The translations under genes and the position numbers were made by a program. This document shows, in pieces, positions 1 through 5,706 of a DNA stretch of 8,640 nt (within the stretch, counting starts at the first letter, position 1; each line of letters begins with the position of its first letter). The DNA lies in assembly GCA_038214535.1 (NCBI GenBank), contig JBBQRS010000161.1, forward strand, positions 1 through 8,640, given 5' to 3'. The notes beneath the pieces are model-generated. The model made no database searches. It saw nothing but the letters and a program-made list of their open reading frames with translations, and had not been told where the DNA came from. Source of the DNA: JBBQRS01 sp038214535. GTDB taxonomy: Bacteria > Chloroflexota > Anaerolineae > CG2-30-64-16.

Positions 1-677
1 CCGATCTGCCCGCCGGCGAATCTGAAGTTGGTGACGTAATTGTCGTCAAGCGAGTAGAACGGCATGACATGGGTCGCAAAGGCATGCACTTCGACGATCT
101 CACCGAGCAACCAGCGCAGCATATCCACATTATGAATCGCCCCGCCGAGGTAAAAATCCTGTGGGTCCTTCAGCCGCCAGTAATCGGGGCCAAGTTGCTC
201 CATCGCGTAGAGGTCCTGCACGTAGCTGCTCTCGCCATAGAATAACTCTCCCGGCGCGCCCGCATCCACAAGCTGTTTCAGCCGCACGAACTGGGGGATG
301 AAGCGGTAGTTGTGGCCCACCATGAAGGTCACGTGCGCTGCATCCACCGCCTCGACAGTCTTCACCGCGTCTTCTATGGAAGTCGCCATCGGCTTTTCGC
401 ACAACACGTGCTTGCCGGCCCGCAGCGCTGCCAGTGCCTGCCCGGCGTGCAAACGATCGGGGGTGCAAATCGAAAGCGCGTCCACGTCGGGACGCGCAAG
501 AATTTCGTCGAGACTCTGATAAGCCGCTGGGATGGCGAATTCTCGCTGCGTGCGTGCGAGCGCCTCGCCATCCGCGCCGGCAATCGCGACCACGCTGACG
601 CCGGGCAGCCGGGAATAGGCCTGAATGTGCCGCCGCCCGATGCCAAGACCAATGACTGCGACTCTCAATGATTGCAT
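1..677 (-). CDS. Gfo/Idh/MocA family NAD(P)-dependent oxidoreductase, C-terminus cut by window edge
   Basis: This is the N-terminal 225 codons of a dehydrogenase of the Gfo/Idh/MocA type, which oxidises sugars, sugar acids or cyclitols using NAD(P). The N-terminus is a Rossmann fold: VAVIGLGIGRRH at residues 6-17 gives the glycine-rich dinucleotide loop, and CTPDRLH (71-77) and the family signature CEKPMA (93-98, Lys95) follow. The second domain begins around residue 120 (GHNYRF, then GGAIHNVD at 178-185). His182 and Asp185 occupy the usual end of the catalytic motif, but the Asp normally four residues before the His is Gly178. The ATG is preceded by AAGGGG with about 6 nt spacing, which supports this start. 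The gene runs leftward from a promoter shared face-to-face with the gntR operon. Family members are about 330-390 aa, so roughly a third is missing. The fold is certain; the substrate is unknown. Confidence 0.93.
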   Translation of the reverse strand, partial: MQSLRVAVIGLGIGRRHIQAYSRLPGVSVVAIAGADGEALARTQREFAIPAAYQSLDEILARPDVDALSICTPDRLHAGQALAALRAGKHVLCEKPMATSIEDAVKTVEAVDAAHVTFMVGHNYRFIPQFVRLKQLVDAGAPGELFYGESSYVQDLYAMEQLGPDYWRLKDPQDFYLGGAIHNVDMLRWLLGEIVEVHAFATHVMPFYSLDDNYVTNFRFAGGQI

Positions 678-687
678 AGATAACCCC

Positions 688-716
688 TTGACAAATTGGC
701 AAACTTAGAATATCAT
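688..716 (+). promoter_or_regulatory. Sigma70-like promoter of the gntR-aminotransferase-dehydrogenase operon
   Basis: A perfect TTGACA (688-693), a 17-nt spacer and TATCAT (711-716) lie on the plus strand upstream of the regulator. The predicted start is near 723, giving a leader of about 120 nt. The -10 overlaps the -10 of the leftward promoter, so RNA polymerase could not occupy both at once. No promoter-like element was seen between the three downstream genes, which fits a single transcript. Confidence 0.65.
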
Positions 717-735
717 ATGTATGACAATCTGTCAA
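707..735 (-). promoter_or_regulatory. Sigma70-like promoter of the leftward Gfo/Idh/MocA gene
   Basis: Read on the minus strand, TTGACA (735-730) is followed by a 17-nt spacer and TATTCT (712-707). Transcription would start near 700, leaving a leader of about 22 nt before the ATG whose first base is at 677, with its ribosome site in between. The -35 box lies within the palindrome at 722-734, so a protein bound there would block this promoter too. Confidence 0.62.
713..734. promoter_or_regulatory. Candidate operator: two adjoining palindromes between divergent promoters
   Basis: TCATA-TG-TATGA (713-724) and TGACA-ATC-TGTCA (722-734) are perfect 5-bp inverted repeats that share three bases. 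They cover the rightward -10 and start site and the leftward spacer and -35. The stretch 719-725 reads GTATGAC, which fits the GTNNNAC core of FadR-subfamily GntR operators (known consensus TNGTNNNACNA; the outer 5' T is absent here). The adjacent gene encodes a FadR-type regulator, so autoregulation and control of the divergent gene is the simplest reading. Which of the two palindromes is bound is not decidable by eye. Confidence 0.45.
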
Positions 736-797
736 TACGAAATTTTGCACCCGAATGGGTAGGGCTTTGGCAAATCAGCGGCTTATGGGGATAATTG

Positions 798-851
798 ATG
801 AAATTCTCATACAGCCGATGCGGGGACGCCCTGCAGTTGGACGATGGATGA
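798..851 (+). other. Possible 17-codon leader ORF overlapping the gntR start
   Basis: An ATG at 798, preceded by GGGG at 787-790 with 7 nt spacing, opens a frame MKFSYSRCGDALQLDDG that ends with TGA at 849-851. It overlaps the regulator's ATG at 844 by 8 nt. The regulator's own upstream sequence (TTGGAC) is a poor ribosome site, so translational coupling through this leader is conceivable. The peptide matches nothing recognisable and the frame is short enough to be chance. Confidence 0.15.
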
Positions 852-1596
852 AAACATGAACCAAGATCAGCAGGTCTTGAAACGACTGGACCGCTCGAGC
901 GCCTTGATGGATGTGTTGGATCAGTTCAAAGACGCGATAGATCAGGGGACGTGGCCTCTGGGCGGCCAGATTCCAACCGAGAGTGAGTTGGCGGAACGTT
1001 TGGGGGTGGGTCGAGGGGTGATTCGTGAAGCGCTGGCCGGCTTGAAGGCGTCCGGTCTGATTGACTCGCACGCCGGGCGCGGCACCTTCGTGACGCACAA
1101 ACCCTCTGAGCTGGCGATGTGGACCGTCGTCGTCGGTACGGATAACACCGAATTGCTCGAAGCGCGCTATGGCATTGACGCGTGGATCAATCACCTGGCG
1201 GCGTGCCATGCCACGGAAGAGGACATGGCACTCATTGCGGATCTGGCGGCGCAAATGGAGCAAGCCGTCGCCGAAGGCAAGAGCCGGGATGAAATCGTGG
1301 CGCTGGACAACCAGTTTCACGATGCGATGGCATGCGCCACACATAACACCGTGCTGGCCCGCCTGAGCATCATCATGTCGGCAAGCATCGAGCACTCGCG
1401 GCGCGCCAACATCTCGACGCATGACCTGTTGGAAGAAGCCATGCGCTCCCACCGTGAGTTGTCCGACGCCGTCAGCAACCACGATCCTCAGCGCGCGTTT
1501 GACGCCACGCGCAGGTCCTTATATCGGGTTGCAAATCTCCAGGGGATTGATCTCGATCTCGAATCGAATTGTGCAACCAAAAATGAAACCGTTTGA
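844..1596 (+). CDS. FadR-subfamily GntR transcriptional regulator (wHTH + FCD)
   Basis: A DNA-binding repressor or activator whose activity is normally set by a small carboxylate or sugar-acid ligand. The 250-residue length is typical. Residues about 24-86 form the winged helix: PTESELAERLGVGRGVIREAL (44-64) is the helix-turn-helix with conserved Arg57 and Arg61, and GRGTFV (78-83) is the wing. Residues about 103-230 form the helical FCD ligand domain. Of its usual metal ligands, Asp155 and His159 (LDNQFH) and His203 (SHREL) are present, but the fourth, a His near residue 225, appears to be Ser (RRSL). The gene heads an operon with the aminotransferase and dehydrogenase and faces a divergent MocA-type gene, so it probably senses the pathway substrate or an intermediate. 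No in-frame start lies upstream because of a stop at 799-801; ATG 856 is an alternative start, and neither has a strong ribosome site. Confidence 0.93.
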   Translation: MDENMNQDQQVLKRLDRSSALMDVLDQFKDAIDQGTWPLGGQIPTESELAERLGVGRGVIREALAGLKASGLIDSHAGRGTFVTHKPSELAMWTVVVGTDNTELLEARYGIDAWINHLAACHATEEDMALIADLAAQMEQAVAEGKSRDEIVALDNQFHDAMACATHNTVLARLSIIMSASIEHSRRANISTHDLLEEAMRSHRELSDAVSNHDPQRAFDATRRSLYRVANLQGIDLDLESNCATKNETV

Positions 1597-1632
1597 TAAG
1601 GTAGAGGACACTTCAGCACAAGGAGCCATGTC

Positions 1633-3006
1633 ATGATCGTATCGGATTCCCCTTCCAACGAGTCGGTCACCTTCTCCGATCAGGATCTCCGCCGTATTAT
1701 GCTGGACCTCCGACAAATGAAGAGCTTCGTCGCCGACCCGTTGATTATGCAACGCGCCGACGGCGTATGGTATGAGGATGTGGACGGCAAACGCTACATG
1801 GATGGGCTATCCGGGGTCTTCGTCGTGGCGGTGGGCCACAACAACCGGCGCGTCATCGAAGCAATGCACGCCCAACTCGATCAAATCGCGTTTGCTCCCC
1901 CGCTCCACGCCACCAGTACGCCCGCCATTCAACTCGCGAACAAGATCGCCGAGATCACACCGGGCGACCTCAACACGATCAAGCTGATGAACAGCGGCTC
2001 GGAAGCGACCGAAGCGGCGATGAAGATGGCGCGCCAATATCATCGTCAGACGGGCCACCCGCAAAAGTACAAAATCCTGTCGCGCTATCTGGGCTATCAC
2101 GGCGCGACCTTCGGCGCGCTGAGCGCCACCGGCACGGTACGCCGCAAGTGGATGTTCGAACCGGTGATGCAGGGGTTCGTTCACGTATGGCCGCCGACGT
2201 GTTATCGCTGCCCGTTTAACATGACCTATCCGGGTTGCGGCGTGCGTTGCGCCACCATCGTTGAAGACACGATCCAGTTCGAAGGGCCGGAGACGGTGGC
2301 CGCGTTCATCGTCGAGCCGATCGGCAACACGGGCGGCATCGTCACGCCGCCGGCAGAGTATCTGCCCATCCTGCGCGACATCTGCGACCGGTATAACGTC
2401 CTGCTGATCTTCGATGAGATCATCACCGGCTTCGGGCGCACCGGACAAATGTTCGCAGCGCAGACGTTCAACACGCTGCCCGACATCCTCTGCATGGGGA
2501 AGGGCATTTCCAGCGGCTATGCGCCGTTAGCCGCCATCGCCATCCGCGATCACGTGGCCGCCGCCTTCTGGGGCGAGGATGAAGACGAGGTCGAATTCGC
2601 CGACGGGCATACCTATGGCGGGAACCCGTTGGCTGCCGCGGCCGGGCTGGCGAGCATCGCGGAGATCGAAGACCGCAATCTCACCCGGCGGGCCAGAGAG
2701 CTGGGCGGGCAACTCTTGCACCGGCTGGAAGCCGTCCAGGAACTTGGCGTAGTGGGGGAAATCCGGGGGCGCGGCCTGCTGATCGGTGTGGAGTTCGTGA
2801 AGGACACCGCCACGAAGGAGAAGTTCCCCGCCGACCGCAAGTTCGGCCTGCTGGTGGGCAAGCGCGCGCTGGAGAAGGGCCTGATCCTGCGCTTCGATCC
2901 CGACTGGATCGCGTTTGCGCCGCCGTTAATTATGAGCGATGCGGAGATGGATCAGATGATGGACATCTTCACCGAGAGCGCGCGCGAGGTACTGGCCGAA
3001 TTCTAA
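1633..3006 (+). CDS. Class III PLP-dependent aminotransferase (omega-aminotransferase type)
   Basis: A fold-type I aminotransferase of the class III group, which moves an amino group between a (often terminal or non-alpha) amine and a keto acid or aldehyde. At 457 aa it has the usual length. Visible landmarks are the phosphate-binding SGSEAT (121-126), the ring-stacking YLGYHGAT region (152-159), Glu228 in VEPI, Asp261 in FDEIITGFGRTG (cofactor nitrogen), Lys290 in CMGKGISSGY (Schiff base), Thr327 in HTYGGNP and RGRGLLIGVEF (378-388). A C-x2-C-x8-C-x3-C cluster (Cys190, 193, 202, 206) sits in a loop; comparable cysteine-rich inserts occur in a subset of this class. AAGGAG at 1620-1625 with 7 nt spacing fixes the ATG. 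It lies 36 nt after gntR and 21 nt before the dehydrogenase, so it probably acts on that enzyme's product or supplies its substrate. Amino donor and acceptor cannot be told from sequence. Confidence 0.94.
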   Translation: MIVSDSPSNESVTFSDQDLRRIMLDLRQMKSFVADPLIMQRADGVWYEDVDGKRYMDGLSGVFVVAVGHNNRRVIEAMHAQLDQIAFAPPLHATSTPAIQLANKIAEITPGDLNTIKLMNSGSEATEAAMKMARQYHRQTGHPQKYKILSRYLGYHGATFGALSATGTVRRKWMFEPVMQGFVHVWPPTCYRCPFNMTYPGCGVRCATIVEDTIQFEGPETVAAFIVEPIGNTGGIVTPPAEYLPILRDICDRYNVLLIFDEIITGFGRTGQMFAAQTFNTLPDILCMGKGISSGYAPLAAIAIRDHVAAAFWGEDEDEVEFADGHTYGGNPLAAAAGLASIAEIEDRNLTRRARELGGQLLHRLEAVQELGVVGEIRGRGLLIGVEFVKDTATKEKFPADRKFGLLVGKRALEKGLILRFDPDWIAFAPPLIMSDAEMDQMMDIFTESAREVLAEF

Positions 3007-3027
3007 CCACGATGAGGGCGTCTACGA

Positions 3028-4041
3028 ATGAAAGCAGTCGTCTGGACGGACTACGGCTCAATCGCCGTGCGGGATGTGGCAGAACCAAAGCCCGGACCTT
3101 CCGATATATTGGTGCGCGTTCGGGCGGCCGCGCTATGCAAAACCGATATCGGCATGATCCGGCACGGGATCCTGGGCATCCAACCGCCGGTCATCATCGG
3201 GCATGAAGTTGCCGGGATCGTGGAAAGCATGGGCGTTGACGTGCAGGGGTTGCACGTCGGGCAGCTCGTCGCGCTCGACCCCCCGGTTCCCTGTCGCCAG
3301 TGTCGCGTCTGTCGCGCCGGGTTACGTCACCTCTGCCCCAACACGCAACACATCGGCGCACACACCCCCGGCGGCATGGCCGAGTTTATCACCATTGACT
3401 ATCGCAACGCGTATCCCGTGCCGCCCGAGCTATCGCCGGTGGCCGCAGCGCTGGCAGAACCTTTCGCCGATGGGCTTGAGGCGCTCAGCCGGGCGGGAGG
3501 CGTCCGCGGCAAGACCATCTGCATTTTCGGCGACGGGCCGTTCGGCCTCATCATCTGCCGGCTGGCGAAACAACAAGGGGCCGGTCAAGTCATCCTGTTC
3601 GGGCATCACGCCGAACGCATGGCCCTGGCCGCGCAAGACGGCGTGACAACGTATGATTCTCGGCAGGTGGATGTCGCGCAAACCATTCAACAGGCCACCG
3701 ATAGGTACGGGGCCGAGGTCATCATTGATACGACCGGCTCACGGCGCATTATCGAAGGCGCGTTGGACTGGCTGATGCCGCGCGGCACGCTCGTCGCCTT
3801 CACCCCCACCGACGAGCGCCCGGCGATTGATCTCGATCAGCTTCATTTCAAAGAGCTTAATCTCGTTGGCACATGCAGGTCGCTCGATCAGTTTCCATCA
3901 GCGTTGGAGATGATGCGGAAAGACCCCACGCGCACCGAGGCCCTGGTGACGCATCTCCTCCATATTGATGAAGTCCATGCCGGATTCGAGTTGATCCAGA
4001 ACAGCAAATCCGAAACGGTGAAGGCTGCGATCGTATTTTAG
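3028..4041 (+). CDS. Zinc-dependent medium-chain alcohol/polyol dehydrogenase
   Basis: A cytoplasmic MDR-superfamily dehydrogenase of the sorbitol/threonine-dehydrogenase type, oxidising a secondary hydroxyl to a ketone (or the reverse). Catalytic zinc ligands are Cys37 (ALCKTD), His59-Glu60 (GHE) and Glu144 (AEP). The structural zinc lobe is Cys89, Cys92, Cys95 and Cys103. The Rossmann loop is GDGPFG (168-173). After the second Rossmann strand (VILFG, 188-192) the acidic residue expected for NAD preference is Gly192, followed by His-His and Arg197, which may favour NADP; this is inference. Length 337 aa and the ending VKAAIVF are normal for the family. GAGGG lies about 10 nt before the ATG. 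The gene follows the aminotransferase by 21 nt, pairing hydroxyl oxidation with transamination. Threonine, polyol, cyclitol or amino-alcohol substrates are all possible. Confidence 0.94.
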   Translation: MKAVVWTDYGSIAVRDVAEPKPGPSDILVRVRAAALCKTDIGMIRHGILGIQPPVIIGHEVAGIVESMGVDVQGLHVGQLVALDPPVPCRQCRVCRAGLRHLCPNTQHIGAHTPGGMAEFITIDYRNAYPVPPELSPVAAALAEPFADGLEALSRAGGVRGKTICIFGDGPFGLIICRLAKQQGAGQVILFGHHAERMALAAQDGVTTYDSRQVDVAQTIQQATDRYGAEVIIDTTGSRRIIEGALDWLMPRGTLVAFTPTDERPAIDLDQLHFKELNLVGTCRSLDQFPSALEMMRKDPTRTEALVTHLLHIDEVHAGFELIQNSKSETVKAAIVF

Positions 4042-4354
4042 GCATCGCCGACGTGTATTGGATGCAGTTGGCCTCTCAGGACCCCGATCACGCCGAAGGG
4101 TGGATCATCCCCCGCAAAGAACCTGCGCCTCTCTAAACATGTTCGAATGGTCAACGACTGCCAGATTTCGATTTGGACATAAACCTGATCAAATACCCTA
4201 TTGACAAGCATATATCGGCGATGTATACTGCTAAGCGGTCTATCTGAGGTTTCATTTTGATCGTTTCGTGCAATCTCACTCCCTCATTTTAATAACGCTC
4301 ATCATCCATCAGTGAACCATTCTGACATGTCTCACACATAAAAAGGATAACTTG
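4042..4354. other. Intergenic region separating two transcription units
   Basis: No convincing gene is seen. The first 95 nt (4042-4136) stay open in one frame, ending ADVYWMQ...PRKEPAPL and a TAA, but lack a ribosome site and a credible start, so this may be chance or a gene remnant. AACATGTT (4136-4143) is a short palindrome, and ATTTG/CAAAT (4171-4175 and 4190-4194) an interrupted inverted repeat just upstream of the promoter. After about 4140 the sequence becomes clearly richer in A and T. No stem followed by a T-run is present, so there is no obvious intrinsic terminator for the upstream operon. Confidence 0.6.
4201..4229 (+). promoter_or_regulatory. Strong sigma70-like promoter of the MocA/ABC transporter operon
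   Basis: A perfect TTGACA (4201-4206), a 17-nt spacer and TATACT (4224-4229) lie in AT-rich DNA. The predicted start is near 4236, about 120 nt before the first codon of the downstream gene. The palindrome GTATAC (4223-4228) overlaps the -10, and ATGTAT (4221-4226) is shared with the putative operator at 713-734, so common control by the GntR protein is possible but weakly supported. Confidence 0.65.
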
Positions 4355-5551
4355 ATGAGTCAAACAGAACGGGTAAAACTGGCCGTTATCGGCGGACATC
4401 GCGGCGACGCTTTTAACCGCGCCCTGGCCGCCTTTGCGGATCGCGTCGAGTTAACTGCTGTTTGTGACCTGGATGCCGGCGTCAGGGCCACGTGGCAAGA
4501 GAACCATCCCCAGATCAAAACCTTCGCTTCCTATGAAGAACTGCTGGACAAAGCCGATTGCACGGCAGTCTTCATCGCCACGCCGATGCTGCTCCACGCG
4601 CGCCAGGCCATCCAGGCGCTTCATGCGGGCCGCCACGTTATCAGCGAAGTGATCGCCGCCACGACATTGGACGAGTGCTGGGAGCTTGTTGAAACCGTCG
4701 AGGCGACTGGTCTGGTTTATATGCTGGCGGAAAATTACTGCTACATGCGCCCCAACATGATGGTCCTCAACATGGCGCAGCAGGGGGTCTTCGGCGAGTT
4801 AACCTACGCCGAGGGCGCCTATGTTCATGATTGCCGTTATCTCCTTTTTGATGGTGAAGATCAGCTCACCTGGCGCGCGCAGATGCGGCGCAGCTTCCGC
4901 GGCAATTCCTATCCCACGCACTCGCTGGGTCCCGTGGCGCAGTGGATGGGCATTGGCCGGGGCGGCGACCGCATCGTTTCGACGGCCACGTGGATGACGA
5001 ACGGCCGGGCTCCGCAACGCTATGCCGCGGAACATCTGGGCGCCGATCATCCTGCGGCGCAAGATGACTACTGGCAACTCGGTGACTCGGCAAGCACCAT
5101 CATTCGCACTCAGCAAGGCCGCATCATCGTCCTGCGGGTAGATTGGGCCTCAGCCCGCCCCCACAACATGACCCATTACGTGTTACAGGGCGAAAAGGCC
5201 GCCTACATATCGGCCCGCCATGAACACGAAGACCCCCTGATTTGGATTGACGGCGTTAGCCCCGGCCAAAGCCCCGGCGACGCTGCATGGGAACCCCTGT
5301 GGAACTACTCCGCGCAATATGAGCATCCGCGCTGGCAGCAGTGGCGCGTCCAGGCCGAACAGGCAGGCCACGGCGGCGGCGATTTCTTCGTCCTCGAAGA
5401 CTTCGTGAATGCCATCCAGCACGGAACCCGGCCGGCCATTGACGTTTACGACGCCGTGGCCTGGAGTTCGATTATGCCGCTATCCATCAGTTCAGTGACG
5501 CATGACGGTCGGCCCGAAGAGGCGCCGGATTTTGCGCGGGCGCGGGCATAG
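4355..5551 (+). CDS. Gfo/Idh/MocA family protein with GH109-like motifs
   Basis: A 398-residue NAD(P)-binding protein with an N-terminal Rossmann domain (KLAVIGGHRGDAF, 8-20; FIATPMLLHARQ, 73-84). It lacks the usual EKP signature: the site reads SEVIAATTLDECWEL (97-111). This, AENYCYMRP (125-133), EGAYVHDCR (153-161), YPTHSLGPVAQWM (186-198), GGDFF (340-344) and DVYDAVAWSSIMPLS (363-377) recall the GH109 alpha-N-acetylgalactosaminidase-like branch, which cleaves glycosides by an NAD-dependent redox mechanism. Tyr186 and His189 match the spacing of the YPTH active-site motif there, and Glu126 the conserved Glu; a Tyr usually found later seems to be His270. It may therefore be a glycosidase or a relative with dehydrogenase activity. 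No signal peptide is seen, so it acts in the cytoplasm. ATG 4355 is chosen over the TTG just before it because AAGGA (4343-4347) sits 7 nt upstream of the ATG. It is the first gene of the transport operon. Confidence 0.92.
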   Translation: MSQTERVKLAVIGGHRGDAFNRALAAFADRVELTAVCDLDAGVRATWQENHPQIKTFASYEELLDKADCTAVFIATPMLLHARQAIQALHAGRHVISEVIAATTLDECWELVETVEATGLVYMLAENYCYMRPNMMVLNMAQQGVFGELTYAEGAYVHDCRYLLFDGEDQLTWRAQMRRSFRGNSYPTHSLGPVAQWMGIGRGGDRIVSTATWMTNGRAPQRYAAEHLGADHPAAQDDYWQLGDSASTIIRTQQGRIIVLRVDWASARPHNMTHYVLQGEKAAYISARHEHEDPLIWIDGVSPGQSPGDAAWEPLWNYSAQYEHPRWQQWRVQAEQAGHGGGDFFVLEDFVNAIQHGTRPAIDVYDAVAWSSIMPLSISSVTHDGRPEEAPDFARARA

Positions 5552-5604
5552 CGCGAGCCTGTCACTGACCACCGGCCGCATCCGCCTGACGCCGGGCATC
5601 CGAG

Positions 5605-5616
5605 AAGGAGGTGATC
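5605..5616 (+). other. Orphan full-length Shine-Dalgarno-like 12-mer in the leader of the binding-protein gene
   Basis: AAGGAGGTGATC is an exact complement of the 12 terminal bases typical of bacterial 16S rRNA, yet no ATG, GTG or TTG follows at usable distance and the nearest gene starts 90 nt later. It sits in the 155-nt gap 5552-5706, which otherwise shows no gene, no promoter and no terminator-like stem. Chance, a lost small gene or a ribosome standby site are all possible. Confidence 0.3.
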
Positions 5617-5706
5617 GCAAACTCTGACAGCGTACCAGCCGCGGGCCGTTCGTCGGCTCCTGCCAGAAAAGGTCATTTCGTTCCAAGCGATGAGGGAGGA
5701 TAAAGC

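Noticed and set aside
130..750. Minus-strand open frame of 206 codons overlapping the leftward dehydrogenase
   Set aside because: The Gfo/Idh/MocA protein is read in another frame of the same strand with all motifs intact; this one has an Arg-rich meaningless product and would span the promoter.
775..1482. Long minus-strand open frame of 235 codons
   Set aside because: It lies antisense to the clearly assigned GntR regulator and its translation shows no recognisable domain; typical of GC-rich shadow frames.
1628..1636. ATG at 1628 as start of the aminotransferase region
   Set aside because: It reads ATG-TCA-TGA and stops at once; ATG 1633 has proper spacing to AAGGAG.
1807..2448. Minus-strand open frame of 213 codons
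   Set aside because: It is antisense to the aminotransferase catalytic core, whose motifs are unambiguous; the product is Arg/Asp-rich and without family features.
4352..4354. TTG as start of the GH109-like protein
   Set aside because: The ATG immediately following has better spacing to AAGGA (7 nt) and is the stronger start codon.
5605..5616. Minus-strand 3' end of a 16S rRNA gene
   Set aside because: Only the terminal 12 bases match; the sequence on either side is unlike the conserved rRNA tail.
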